Below are positions 23,653-33,548 of a DNA stretch of 64,000 bases, one piece after another; the first letter of the stretch is position 1, and the number at the start of each line of letters is the position of its first letter. Under the pieces are notes generated by a model. That model was not told where the DNA came from and did no database searches. It worked only from the letters and a program-made list of their open reading frames with translations. The position numbers and the translations under genes are program-made. Source of the stretch: Streptomyces sp. NBC_01216 (GTDB lineage Bacteria; Actinomycetota; Actinomycetes; Streptomycetales; Streptomycetaceae); the NCBI RefSeq assembly GCF_035994945.1, contig NZ_CP108680.1, positions 1-64,000 on the forward strand. Direction: 5' to 3'.

Positions 23653-25559
23653 CGGTCACTAAGAACTGGCTCCGCAGGAATTCACCGGGAATTGTCGCAC
23701 TCGCTTTGATGGTGGGTACTTTCTACGCCGTTCGGCTGCCCGAGTCCTCGGCCGCCGAGATCGACAAGCTGGCCAAGGATTTCGATTTCGAGCCGATGTC
23801 GATAGCCATGCCGGCCGGATTCGACAAGCAGGAAGTCCGCAAGGTCAACAAGGCGTACGAGCACATCGAGGCGTGGATCTCCTCGGTTGGTGCCGGTATC
23901 GCCGTCAACGATCTCGACGGCGACGGGCTGCCCAACGACCTGTGCGTCAACGACCCCCGGATCGACCAGGCGGTGATCACCCCGGCGCCGACCCGCCAGG
24001 ACAAGTACGCGCCGTTCGCCCTCGACCCGGCGCCGCTCGGCACCAGCACCACCATGGCCCCGATGGGCTGCATGCCGGGCGACTACAACGAAGACGGCTC
24101 CATGGACGTCCTCGTCTACTACTGGGGCCGTACCCCGGTCATCTTCGTGAACAAGGGAGAGAAGGGGCAGCCGCTCACCGCCGACTCCTTCACCCCCACC
24201 GAGCTGCTCCCCGGCAAGGCCGGCAAGACCTACACCGGCCCGCTGTGGAACTCCAACGCGGCGGCCGTCGCAGACTTCGACGGCGACGGACACGACGACA
24301 TCTACATCGGCAACTACTTCCCGGACAGCCCGGTCCTGGACCCGTCCAAGGACGGCGACGTCACGATGAACGCCTCGCTGTCCCACGCCCAGAACGGCGG
24401 GGGCGGCCACTTCTTCCGGTGGACCAAGGACGGCTACGAGAAGACCGACGACGCCATCCCTCAGGGCCTCAACAAGGGCTGGTCTCTCGGCGCCTCCGCC
24501 GCCGACCTGGACGGCGACCGGCTGCCCGAGGTGTTCCTCGCCCACGACTTCGGCACCTCCGCCCTGCTCTACAACACCTCCCGTCCCGGCAAGATCCAGT
24601 TCTCCCAGGTCAAGGCCGTCCACAGCGGCACCGTCCCCAAGTCCAAGGAGCTGGGCCGCAGCTCGTTCAAGGGCATGGGCGTCGACTTCGGCGACCTCGA
24701 CCACGACGGCATGTACGACATGTTCGTCAGCAACATCACCACCTCCTTCGGCATCCAGGAGTCGAACTTCGCCTTCCTCAGCGACGTCGACAGCCGTTCC
24801 GAGCTGCAGGGCCGCTTCAAGCAGGGCGAGGCGCCCTACCGGGACAAGTCCACTGACCTGCGGCTGGCCTGGTCCGGCTGGGGCTGGGACGTGAAGATGG
24901 GCGACTTCGACAACAACGGCGAGCTGGAGATCACCCAGGCCCTCGGATTCGTCAAGGGCAAGAACAATCGGTGGCCGCAGCTCCAGGAGCTGGCGACATC
25001 CAACGACGCCCTGGTCCCCAACCCGCTGTGGTGGCCCAACGTGAAGCACGGTGACGACGTCGCCGGCAACCAGCGCATGCGCTTCTTCGCCAAGGACCCC
25101 GCCACCGGCCGCTACCACAACCTCTCCGTGGCGCTCGGCCTCGGCGAGCCCATCCCGACCCGCGGCCTGGCCACCGGCGACGTCGACGCCGACGGCCGCC
25201 TCGACCTGGCCGTCGCACGCCAGTGGGGCGAGCCGATCTTCTACCACAACGTCGCCAGGAAGCCCGGTGCCTACCTGGGCCTCAAGCTCACTCACCCGGA
25301 CGGCTCCCCGGTCGTCGGCGCGGAGGTCTGCGTCGAACTGCCCGACGGCAGCAAGCGCATCACCCGCCTCGACGGCGGCGGCGGCCACTCCGGCAAGCGC
25401 AGCACCGATGTCCACATCGGCCTGGGCAAGGACGTCCGCGACGCCGTGCCCGCCATGGTCACCTGGCGCGACCGCGACGGTGACGTCCACGAGCAGAAGC
25501 TGAAGCTCACGCCCGGCTGGCACAGCCTGGAGCTGGGCACCGAGGTCAAGGAGAAGTGA
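23649..25559 (+). CDS. unbV: Enediyne core protein UnbV (FG-GAP/VCBS repeats, ASPIC/UnbV domain)
   Basis: 636 residues from GTG 23649, coupled to the previous gene. A single hydrophobic N-terminal segment (about 13-30, GIVALALMVGTFYAV) predicts a signal anchor, placing the bulk outside the membrane. FG-GAP-like calcium-loop repeats rich in D-x-D-x-D-G follow (DLDGDGLPND, DYNEDGSMDV, DFDGDGHDD, DLDGDRLPE, DLDHDGMYD, DFDNNGE, DVDADGRLD). The C-terminus (RITRLDGGGGHSGKRSTDVHIGLG) is the ASPIC/UnbV domain. It is part of the universal enediyne cassette; the biochemical role is unknown. Confidence 0.92.
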   Translation: MTVTKNWLRRNSPGIVALALMVGTFYAVRLPESSAAEIDKLAKDFDFEPMSIAMPAGFDKQEVRKVNKAYEHIEAWISSVGAGIAVNDLDGDGLPNDLCVNDPRIDQAVITPAPTRQDKYAPFALDPAPLGTSTTMAPMGCMPGDYNEDGSMDVLVYYWGRTPVIFVNKGEKGQPLTADSFTPTELLPGKAGKTYTGPLWNSNAAAVADFDGDGHDDIYIGNYFPDSPVLDPSKDGDVTMNASLSHAQNGGGGHFFRWTKDGYEKTDDAIPQGLNKGWSLGASAADLDGDRLPEVFLAHDFGTSALLYNTSRPGKIQFSQVKAVHSGTVPKSKELGRSSFKGMGVDFGDLDHDGMYDMFVSNITTSFGIQESNFAFLSDVDSRSELQGRFKQGEAPYRDKSTDLRLAWSGWGWDVKMGDFDNNGELEITQALGFVKGKNNRWPQLQELATSNDALVPNPLWWPNVKHGDDVAGNQRMRFFAKDPATGRYHNLSVALGLGEPIPTRGLATGDVDADGRLDLAVARQWGEPIFYHNVARKPGAYLGLKLTHPDGSPVVGAEVCVELPDGSKRITRLDGGGGHSGKRSTDVHIGLGKDVRDAVPAMVTWRDRDGDVHEQKLKLTPGWHSLELGTEVKEK

Positions 25560-25561
25560 CG

Positions 25562-26662
25562 ATGTCCGCGCAGAAAACCGCTGGCCCACGCCACAACCCG
25601 AAGGTCACGACCGCACTCCGCCGGTTCGCGATCTCCATCTCCGTCCTCAACATCTTCGGCTACACCATCCTCGGCTTCGAACAGCCCTGGACCTGGCCGT
25701 TCATCGCGCTCGCGACCGCCTACAGCGTCGAGATCGTCCTCGAGATCCTCGGAGCCCGCTCCGAGGGCCGCGCGCCCCGTTTCGCCGGCGGCGGCTTCAA
25801 GGGCCTGGTCGAGTTCCTCTTCCCGGCCCACATCACCGCGCTTGCGGTGAACATGCTCACCTACGTCAACGACCTCGTCTGGGTCATGGTGTTCGGCGTC
25901 ATCGTGGCCGTCGGCACCAAGTGGGTACTGCGCGCCCCCGTCAAGGGCCGCCTGCGGCACTTCATGAACCCGTCGAACTTCGGCATCGCGGTCATCCTGC
26001 TGCTCTTCCCCTGGGCCTCGATCGCCCCGCCCTATCACTTCACCGAGTACCTGGACGGTGGCTTCGACTGGCTCGTGCCGGCGATCATCATCACCCTCGG
26101 CACCATGCTCAACGCCAAGCTGACCGAGCGCATGTGGCTGATCCTCGCCTGGGTCGGCGGCTTCGCGCTCCAGGCCGTCGTCCGCGGCCTGCTGTTCGAC
26201 ACCTCCATCCCCGCGGGCCTCGCGATGATGACCGGCGTGGCGTTCGTCCTCTTCACCAACTACATGATCACGGACCCGGGCACGACACCGTCCTCCAAGT
26301 GGGGTCAGATGGCCTTCGGCGGCAGTGTCGCCACGATGTACGGCGTGCTGACCGCGATGAGCGTCGCCTACGGCCTCTTCTTCGCCACCGCCCTCGTCTG
26401 CGCCATCCGCGGCGCCTTCCTGTGGACGGCCGACATCGTGTCGAAGAAGCGCGCCGAGGAGGCCCTGGCCCTCGCGGCCGTCACCCAGAGCGTCGCCCTC
26501 GCCGACGCCACCGAGCAGTCCTGCGACTGCCCGGCCGGCGCCTGCGCCTGCCCCGCCACTCAGGCCGCCGAGCAGTCCTGCGACTGCCCGGCCGATGCCT
26601 GCGCCTGCCCCGCCCCCGCCCACTCCGAGGGCGAGACCCGGAAGATACCGGTGACCACATGA
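25562..26662 (+). CDS. unbU: Enediyne core membrane protein UnbU (RnfD/NqrB-like) with Cys-rich tail
   Basis: 366 residues. About eight hydrophobic helices span residues 20-290, including the RnfD/NqrB-like stretch FMNPSNFGIAVILLLFPW, and FTNYMITDPGTTPSS near 235. The C-terminal tail holds a duplicated motif E-Q-S-C-D-C-P-A-x-A-C-A-C-P-A, giving eight Cys in about 40 residues. Members of this family are essential enediyne cassette proteins of unknown function, possibly electron transfer or transport. The start at 25562 has GGAGAAG upstream; GTG 25556 is the alternative. The stop overlaps the PksE start (ATGA). Confidence 0.9.
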   Translation: MSAQKTAGPRHNPKVTTALRRFAISISVLNIFGYTILGFEQPWTWPFIALATAYSVEIVLEILGARSEGRAPRFAGGGFKGLVEFLFPAHITALAVNMLTYVNDLVWVMVFGVIVAVGTKWVLRAPVKGRLRHFMNPSNFGIAVILLLFPWASIAPPYHFTEYLDGGFDWLVPAIIITLGTMLNAKLTERMWLILAWVGGFALQAVVRGLLFDTSIPAGLAMMTGVAFVLFTNYMITDPGTTPSSKWGQMAFGGSVATMYGVLTAMSVAYGLFFATALVCAIRGAFLWTADIVSKKRAEEALALAAVTQSVALADATEQSCDCPAGACACPATQAAEQSCDCPADACACPAPAHSEGETRKIPVTT

Positions 26663-29600
26663 CCAGGATCGCCATCGTTGGCATGGCCTGCCGTTATCCG
26701 GACGCCACCAACCCCCACGAGCTGTGGGACAACGCCGTCGCCGGACGGCGTGCCTTCCGCCGTCTGCCCCAGGTCCGGATGAACCTGGACGACTACTGGG
26801 ACGCGGACCCGACCACTCCCGACACCTTCTACGCCCGCAACGCGGCCGTCATCGAGGGCTACGCCTTCGACCGCGTCGCCCACAAGATCGCCGGCAGCAC
26901 GTACCGCTCGACCGACCTCACCCACTGGCTCGCCCTGGACACCGCCGGCCGCGCACTGGCCGACGCAGGATTCCCCGGTGGCGAGGGCCTGCCGCGCGAG
27001 CGCACCGGCGTCGTCGTCGGCAACACCCTCACCGGAGAGTTCTCCCGCGCCAACGTGATGCGGCTGCGCTGGCCGTACGTGCGCCGGGTCATGGCCGCCG
27101 CGCTCCAGGAGCAGGAGCACTGGGACGAGTCGCGCATCGCCGAGTTCCTCGACGACGTCGAGACCTCCTACAAGGAACCCTTCCCGGCCATCGACGAGGA
27201 CACCCTCGCCGGCGGGCTCGCCAACACCATCGCCGGCCGGATCTGCAACCACTTCGACCTCAACGGCGGCGGCTACACCGTCGACGGCGCCTGCTCCTCC
27301 TCACTGCTGTCGGTCACCACCGCCGGTACCGCGCTCCTGAGCGGCGACCTCGACATCGCCGTCGCCGGCGGCGTGGACCTGTCGATCGACCCCTTCGAGA
27401 TCATCGGCTTCGCCAAGACCGGAGCCCTCGCCAAGGGCGAGATGAAGCTCTACGACCGCGGCTCCAACGGCTTCTGGCCGGGCGAAGGCTGCGGAATGAT
27501 CGTCATGATGCGGGAGGAGGACGCCCTCGCCGCGGGCCACCGCATCTACGCGACGATCGCGGGCTGGGGCGTGTCCTCCGACGGCCAGGGCGGCATCACC
27601 CGTCCCGAAGTCAGCGGATACCAGCTGGCCCTCACACGCGCCTACGAGCGCGCCGGATTCGGCATCGAGACCGTCCGGCTCTTCGAAGGCCACGGCACCG
27701 GCACCGCCGTCGGCGACGCCACCGAACTCACCGCGCTCATGGGGGCTCGCGCGGCGGCCGACCCTGAAGCCCCGGCCGCGGCCATCACCTCCATCAAGGG
27801 CATGATCGGCCACACCAAGGCCGCCGCCGGCGTCGCCGGTCTGATCAAGGCCGCCCTGGCCGTCGACAACCAGACCCTCCCGCCGGCCATCGGCACCGTC
27901 GACCCGCACGAACTGCTCACCGACGAGAAGGCCAACCTCAAGGCCCTGCGCAAGGCAGAAGCCTGGCCCGACGGCGCGCCCCGCCGCGCCGGCGTCACCG
28001 CCATGGGCTTCGGCGGCATCAACACCCATGTCGTGCTCGACGAACCGGCCGCCCGCCGCCCGGCACCCGGCCGGCGCTCCGCCACCCTGGCGCACTCGCT
28101 CCAGGACTCGGAACTGCTCGTCCTCGACGGTGAGTCGCCCCGCGAACTGCGCGCCCGGATCACCAAGGTCGCCGCGTTCGCCGCCCAGGTCTCCTACGGC
28201 CAGGTCGCCGACCTGGCCGCCACCCTCCAACGCGAACTGCGCGGCCGGGCACACCGCGCGGCCGTCGTCGTCACCTCCCCCGAGGACGCCGAGCGCCGCC
28301 TGACCCACCTGGCCGACCTGCTGGAGGCCGGCGAGACCGCCTACACCGCGGCGGACGGCCGCAGCTTCCTGGGACGCGCCGAGGGCCCGGCCCGTATCGG
28401 ATTCCTCTTCCCGGGCCAGGGATCCGGCCACGGCACCGGCGGAGGAGCGCTCCGCCGCCGCTTCCCCGAGGCCGCCGAAGTCTTCGACCGGGCCGCGCTG
28501 CCCACCACCGGCGACATGGTCGCCACCGACGTGGCACAGCCCCGCATCACCACCGGTTCCGCCGCCGGGCTGCGCGTCCTCGACTCCCTCCGGCTGGAGG
28601 CGTCCGTCGCCGTCGGCCACAGCCTCGGCGAACTCTCCGCCCTCCACTGGGCCGGCGCCCTCGACGAGGAGACGCTCCTTGAGGCGGCGCGCGTGCGCGG
28701 CCGCGCCATGGCCGAGCACAGCGCCTCGGGCACCATGGCCTCCCTCGGTGCGACGTCCGAGAGGGCCGAAGAACTCATCGCCGGCCTCGGGGCCGTCGTC
28801 GCCGGATACAACGGCCCCGAACAGACGGTGGTCGCCGGCACGGTCGAGGACATCGAGGAGATCCAGCGCCGAGCCGAGCGGGCCGAGGTGGCCTGCACCC
28901 GGCTGAAGGTCTCGCACGCCTTCCACTCGCCACTCGTCGCGGACTCCGCCGCCTCCTTCGGCACCTGGCTCGACACCACACGCCTGGGCACCGTCACGGG
29001 CCGCATCGTCTCCACCGTCACCGGCACGGAACTCACCCGGGAAACCGACCTGGCCGCCCTGCTACGCGACCAGATCACCGGCCCCGTCCGCTTCACCCAA
29101 GCCGTCCGCGAGGCGGCCCGGCACGTCGACCTCTTCGTCGAGGTCGGCCCCGGCCGGGTCCTCAGCGGCCTCGCCCAGGCCACCACCGGTGTCCCGGTCG
29201 TCGCCCTCAACACCGACGACGAGTCGCTGCGAGGCGTCCTGCAGGTCGCCGGTGCCGCGTTCGTCGCGGGAGCGCCCGTCGCCCTCGCACGGCTTTTCCA
29301 GGACCGGCTCATCCGGCCCCTCGAGGTCGGGCAGGAGTTCTCCTTCTTCGCGAGCCCCTGCGAGAGCGCGCCGCACGACGTGTCCGCCGCGGCCGAACGC
29401 CGTTCGCGCCCGGCCACCACGCGGGCATCGGCCACGGCCCCGCGCACCGAGCGGCCCGCCACCACCGCGGCAGACACCACCGCCCCCGCAGCCGCCGAGC
29501 CGGCAGGCGAGAACACCCCTGAGGAGACCGGAGCCGACGTACTCGACGTACTGCGCACCCTCGTCGCCGAACGCGCCGAGCTTCCCGCCGACCTCGTCGA

Positions 29601-32544
29601 CCCGGACAGCCGGCTCCTCGACGACCTCCACATGAGCTCGATCACCGTCGGCCAGATCATCAACCAGGCCGCCTCCCGGCTCGGGATCGCCGCCGCCCAG
29701 GTGCCGACCAACTTCGCCACCGCCACCCTGGCCGAGCTGGCCGAGGCACTGGAGACCCTCATCAGCACCGGCGGGGCACAGGAGCCCACCACCGCCCCCG
29801 TGGTCGCGGGCGCGGCCGCCTGGGCCCGACCCTTCGCCGTCGACCTCGACGAACTGGCCCGGCCGCACGCCACGGCCGACGGATCCGACGGAAGCTGGGA
29901 GCTCTTCGCCTCCGAAGGACACCCCTTCGCCGAACGCCTCCGGCAGACCCTGGCGACGTCCCGGCTGGGCTCGGGCATCCTCGCCGTGCTCCCCAGAGGC
30001 TGCTCGGCAGCGGAACTGGACCAGGTGCTCACCGCCGCGAAGAACGCACTGACCGGCGCCAACGACCAGCGCTTCGTCCTGGTGCAGGACGGCCGCGGCG
30101 CGGCCGGCCTGGCCAAGACCCTGCACCTGGAGGCACCGCACCTGCGCACGACCATCGTCCACACCCCGGCGACGTCGGACGTGGTCGAGCGGGTCGTGAC
30201 CGAGGTGGCGGCGACCAGCCGCTTCACCGAGGTCCACTACGACGAGACCGGTGTGCGCCGCGTACCGACGCTGCGCGCCCTCCCGGTGGAACCGCGGCGT
30301 ACCGACGCACCGCTGGACAGCGGCGACGTCCTGCTGGTGACCGGCGGAGGCAAGGGCATCTCCGCGGAGTGCGCCCTGGCCGTCGCCCTCGACACAGGGG
30401 CGAAGCTGGCCGTGCTCGGCCGCTCCGACCCGGCACAGGACCGGGAACTCGCCGAGAACCTCGACCGGATGCGCGGCAGCGGCGTGACCCTGCGCTACGC
30501 GCGCGCCGACGTCACCGCTCCGGAACAGGTCACGGCGGCCGTCACCGAACTGGAAGGAGAACTCGGCCGGATCACCGGGCTGCTGCACGGTGCCGGCCGC
30601 AACGAGCCCGCCCCGCTGACCCAGCTCGGCCCCGAGGACTTCCGGCGGACCTTCGCCCCCAAGGTCGACGGGCTGCGGACCGTCCTGGAGGCGGTGGGAG
30701 CGGGCAACCTGAAGCTCCTGGTCGCCTTCGGGAGCATCATCGGCCGGGCCGGCCTGCGGGGCGAGGCCCACTACGCCACCGCCAACGAGTGGCTGGCCGA
30801 CCTCACCGAGGACGTCGCCCGCAACCACCCGCAGGTCCGTGCCCGGTGCATGGAGTGGTCGGTGTGGTCCGGCGTCGGCATGGGCGAGAAGCTCTCCGTC
30901 GTCGAATCGCTCTCCCGCGACGGCATCACCCCGGTCTCCCCGGACCAGGGCGTCAAGATCCTCCTGCGGCTCATCTCGGACCCGGACGCGCCCGTCGTCA
31001 CGGTCATCAGCGGCCGCACCGAGGGCATCGACACCGTCCGCCGCGACCTGCCCACCCTGCCGATGCTGCGCTTCACCGGCACCCCGCTGGTCCGCTACCA
31101 CGGAGTCGAACTCGTCACCGAAGTCGAACTGAACGCCGGCAGCGATCCGTACCTGTCCGACCACCTGCTCGACGGGAACCTGCTGCTGCCCGCGGTGATC
31201 GGAATGGAGGCCATGACCCAGGTCGCGTCCGCGGTCACCGGCCGCACCACGCCCCCGGTCATCGAGGGCGCCGAGTTCCTGCGGCCCATCGTCGTACCGC
31301 CGAACGGCAGCACCCGGATCCGCATCGCGGCCACCGTCACCGGCGCGGACACCGTCGCTGTCGCCATCCACGCCGAGGACACCGGATTCGTCGCCGAACA
31401 CTTCCGGGCCCGTCTGGTCTACACCGACACCCCGGCAGCGGACGGACCGCCGCTCCAGGTACCGCAGGACACCCCCGTCGTCCCCCTGGACCCCGCCACC
31501 GACCTGTACGGCAGCGTCCTCTTCCAGGGAGCGCGCTTCCAGCGGCTGCGCCGCTTCCACCGGGCAGCCGCCCGGCACGTCGACGCCGAAGTGGCCGTCC
31601 AGCAGCGCCCCGAGGGCTGGTTCGCCGGCTACCTGCCGGGCGACCTGCTGCTGGCCGACCCCGGAATGCGGGACTCGCTCATGCACGGCAACCAGGTGTG
31701 CGTCCCCGACGCGACGCTGCTGCCCTCCGGCGTCGAGCGGATCCATCCGCTGGGCTCCGGCAACCACGTCCCTGACCAGCTACGGTACACCGCGGTCGAA
31801 CGCAGCCGGGACGGCGACACCTACGTGTACGACATCGCGGTACGCGACGCGAACGGCACCGTCGTCGAACGCTGGGACGGCCTGACCCTGCACGCCGTGC
31901 GCAAGAACGACGGGTCCGGCCCCTGGGTCGCGCCGCTCCTCGGCCCCTACCTGGAGCGCTCGCTGGAAGACGTGCTCGGCTGCCGTGTCGCCGTCGCCGT
32001 CGAACCGCACGGCGACACGCCCGCAGGCTCGGTCGCGCAGCGTCGCGGCTTCACCTCCGACGCCGCCTCCAGGGCACTGGGCACCCCGGTCGCCGTACGG
32101 CACCGTCCCGACGGACGGCCGGAACTGGAGTCGGGCGCGCACATGTCGATGTCGGCCGCGCACGGTCTGGGCGTCACCCTCAGCGCCGTCTCCGACACCG
32201 AGGTGTCCTGCGACATCGAGGCCGTCAGCATGCGCTCGACGGCCGAGTGGAAGGGACTCCTCGGCGACCACGCGGCCGTCGCCGAACTCGTCGCCAAGGA
32301 GACGGGTGAGGCCCCCGACACCGCCGCCACGCGGGTGTGGAGTGCCGTGGAATGCCTGACCAAGGCCGGGATCATGGTCGGCGCGCCACTGACGGTGCTG
32401 CCGCGCCGCAAGGACGCCTGGGTGGTCTTCGCCGCCGGCGACCTGCGGATCGCGACCTTCGTCACCGCTCTGCGCGACGCTCTGGAGCCGGCCGTCTTCG
32501 CCTTCCTCACGCACGCATCGCATCTCAACGAAGGGCGGTCCTAG
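26659..32544 (+). CDS. pksE: Iterative enediyne polyketide synthase PksE
   Basis: 1961 residues from ATG 26659, coupled to unbU. The order is KS-AT-ACP-KR-DH-PPTase, the enediyne signature. KS: active Cys212 in VDGACSSSLLSV, His in EGHGTGTAVGD and GHTKAAAGVAG. AT: GFLFPGQGSG with active Ser655 in VGHSLGEL. ACP: Ser993/994 in DLHMSSITVG. KR: VTGGGKGIS near 1228 and Tyr1372 in HYATANEW. DH: His1502 in DHLLDGNLLLP. PPTase: Asp1852 in CDIEA and WSAVECLTKAG. It builds the linear polyene precursor of the warhead with its own phosphopantetheinylation. The open frame extends 246 codons upstream but only within unbU. All catalytic residues look intact. Confidence 0.96.
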   Translation: MTRIAIVGMACRYPDATNPHELWDNAVAGRRAFRRLPQVRMNLDDYWDADPTTPDTFYARNAAVIEGYAFDRVAHKIAGSTYRSTDLTHWLALDTAGRALADAGFPGGEGLPRERTGVVVGNTLTGEFSRANVMRLRWPYVRRVMAAALQEQEHWDESRIAEFLDDVETSYKEPFPAIDEDTLAGGLANTIAGRICNHFDLNGGGYTVDGACSSSLLSVTTAGTALLSGDLDIAVAGGVDLSIDPFEIIGFAKTGALAKGEMKLYDRGSNGFWPGEGCGMIVMMREEDALAAGHRIYATIAGWGVSSDGQGGITRPEVSGYQLALTRAYERAGFGIETVRLFEGHGTGTAVGDATELTALMGARAAADPEAPAAAITSIKGMIGHTKAAAGVAGLIKAALAVDNQTLPPAIGTVDPHELLTDEKANLKALRKAEAWPDGAPRRAGVTAMGFGGINTHVVLDEPAARRPAPGRRSATLAHSLQDSELLVLDGESPRELRARITKVAAFAAQVSYGQVADLAATLQRELRGRAHRAAVVVTSPEDAERRLTHLADLLEAGETAYTAADGRSFLGRAEGPARIGFLFPGQGSGHGTGGGALRRRFPEAAEVFDRAALPTTGDMVATDVAQPRITTGSAAGLRVLDSLRLEASVAVGHSLGELSALHWAGALDEETLLEAARVRGRAMAEHSASGTMASLGATSERAEELIAGLGAVVAGYNGPEQTVVAGTVEDIEEIQRRAERAEVACTRLKVSHAFHSPLVADSAASFGTWLDTTRLGTVTGRIVSTVTGTELTRETDLAALLRDQITGPVRFTQAVREAARHVDLFVEVGPGRVLSGLAQATTGVPVVALNTDDESLRGVLQVAGAAFVAGAPVALARLFQDRLIRPLEVGQEFSFFASPCESAPHDVSAAAERRSRPATTRASATAPRTERPATTAADTTAPAAAEPAGENTPEETGADVLDVLRTLVAERAELPADLVDPDSRLLDDLHMSSITVGQIINQAASRLGIAAAQVPTNFATATLAELAEALETLISTGGAQEPTTAPVVAGAAAWARPFAVDLDELARPHATADGSDGSWELFASEGHPFAERLRQTLATSRLGSGILAVLPRGCSAAELDQVLTAAKNALTGANDQRFVLVQDGRGAAGLAKTLHLEAPHLRTTIVHTPATSDVVERVVTEVAATSRFTEVHYDETGVRRVPTLRALPVEPRRTDAPLDSGDVLLVTGGGKGISAECALAVALDTGAKLAVLGRSDPAQDRELAENLDRMRGSGVTLRYARADVTAPEQVTAAVTELEGELGRITGLLHGAGRNEPAPLTQLGPEDFRRTFAPKVDGLRTVLEAVGAGNLKLLVAFGSIIGRAGLRGEAHYATANEWLADLTEDVARNHPQVRARCMEWSVWSGVGMGEKLSVVESLSRDGITPVSPDQGVKILLRLISDPDAPVVTVISGRTEGIDTVRRDLPTLPMLRFTGTPLVRYHGVELVTEVELNAGSDPYLSDHLLDGNLLLPAVIGMEAMTQVASAVTGRTTPPVIEGAEFLRPIVVPPNGSTRIRIAATVTGADTVAVAIHAEDTGFVAEHFRARLVYTDTPAADGPPLQVPQDTPVVPLDPATDLYGSVLFQGARFQRLRRFHRAAARHVDAEVAVQQRPEGWFAGYLPGDLLLADPGMRDSLMHGNQVCVPDATLLPSGVERIHPLGSGNHVPDQLRYTAVERSRDGDTYVYDIAVRDANGTVVERWDGLTLHAVRKNDGSGPWVAPLLGPYLERSLEDVLGCRVAVAVEPHGDTPAGSVAQRRGFTSDAASRALGTPVAVRHRPDGRPELESGAHMSMSAAHGLGVTLSAVSDTEVSCDIEAVSMRSTAEWKGLLGDHAAVAELVAKETGEAPDTAATRVWSAVECLTKAGIMVGAPLTVLPRRKDAWVVFAAGDLRIATFVTALRDALEPAVFAFLTHASHLNEGRS

Positions 32545-32547
32545 ACC

Positions 32548-33006
32548 ATGGCGGAAGACTACTTCGAGTACCGGCACACGGTCGGCTTTGAGGAGACCAA
32601 CCTCGTCGGGAACGTGTACTACGTGAACTACCTGCGCTGGCAGGGCCGGTGCCGGGAGCTGTTCCTGCACCAGAAGGCGCCGGACGTGCTGGCCGAGGTG
32701 CAGGACGACCTCAAGCTGTTCACGCTGAAGGTGGACTGCGAGTTCTTCGCCGAGATCACCGCCTTCGACGAGCTGTCCATCCGGATGAGGCTGTCCGAGC
32801 TGGGCCAGACCCAGCTGGAGTTCACCTTCGACTACGTCAAGGTGACCGGCGGGGTGGAGGTGCTGATCGCCCGCGGGCGGCAGCGGATCGCGTGCATGCG
32901 TGGTCCGAACACCAACACCGTGCCCTCCCGCATCCCGGAGGGCCTCGCCCGCGCCCTGGAGCCGTACACCGCCCGGGGCCGGGTCCTGACGGGGCAGGTG
33001 GCATGA
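32548..33006 (+). CDS. Enediyne hot-dog thioesterase (TEBC/E10)
   Basis: 152 residues with the single hot-dog fold of the 4-hydroxybenzoyl-CoA thioesterase class: YFEYRHTVGFEETNLVGNVYYVNYLRWQGRCRE at the N-terminus contains the family's active segment. These thioesterases release the nascent polyene from PksE. It begins 3 bases after the pksE stop and its own stop overlaps the next start (ATGA), so it belongs to the same operon. Length and context fit the cassette exactly. Confidence 0.93.
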   Translation: MAEDYFEYRHTVGFEETNLVGNVYYVNYLRWQGRCRELFLHQKAPDVLAEVQDDLKLFTLKVDCEFFAEITAFDELSIRMRLSELGQTQLEFTFDYVKVTGGVEVLIARGRQRIACMRGPNTNTVPSRIPEGLARALEPYTARGRVLTGQVA

Positions 33007-33548
33007 GTACCCTGACCGCCGCGCCGCCGAGGGCCGCCGTCGCCGGCGACCCCGCGCGGCTGCGGCGGGCCCTGGGGGCCTTCGCCACCGGCGTGACCGT
33101 CGTGACGGTCGGCGGCGCCTCACCCCGGGGCATGACCGCCAACTCCTTCACCTCGGTGTCCCTGGACCCGGCCCTGGTCCTGGTGTGCGTGGGCAACGAC
33201 GCCGTGATGAACGGCATCCTCGCCGAGGCCGACACCTTCGCGGTGTCGGTCCTCGGCGCCGGACAGGAGGACGTGGCCCGGCACTTCGCCGACCGGTCCC
33301 GGCCCATGGGCGCCGAGCAGTTCGAGGCCGTCGACTGGCTGCCCGGGCCCGCCACCGGTGCCCCGCTGATCGCGGGTGCGGCGGCCCACTTCGAGTGTGT
33401 GCGGTGGCGTGCCTACGAAGGCGGCGACCACACCATCCGCATCGGACGGGTGCTCACCCTGGACGAGCTGCCGGACCGTGAACCGCTGGTGTTCCACCGT
33501 GGCGGCTTTCGGCAGCTCGCCGACCGGACACCGGGAGGCACGGCATGA
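33003..33548 (+). CDS. Flavin reductase (SgcE6-like, supplies FADH2)
   Basis: 181 residues. The flavin reductase-like (split-barrel FMN-binding) fold is seen in LRRALGAFATGVTVVTV and GMTANSFTSVSLDPALVLVCV (about 43-63), and HFADRSRPMG. Such two-component reductases deliver reduced flavin to partner monooxygenases; in this cluster the HpaB-type hydroxylase at 45930 and the acyl-CoA-dehydrogenase-like oxygenases are likely partners. It is coupled to the thioesterase upstream and overlaps the P450 start by four bases (ATGA). Confidence 0.9.
   Translation: MSTLTAAPPRAAVAGDPARLRRALGAFATGVTVVTVGGASPRGMTANSFTSVSLDPALVLVCVGNDAVMNGILAEADTFAVSVLGAGQEDVARHFADRSRPMGAEQFEAVDWLPGPATGAPLIAGAAAHFECVRWRAYEGGDHTIRIGRVLTLDELPDREPLVFHRGGFRQLADRTPGGTA

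Noticed and set aside
25921..26658. N-terminal extension of the PksE frame by 246 codons
   Set aside because: It overlaps unbU out of frame; the ATG at 26659 begins exactly at the KS domain start.
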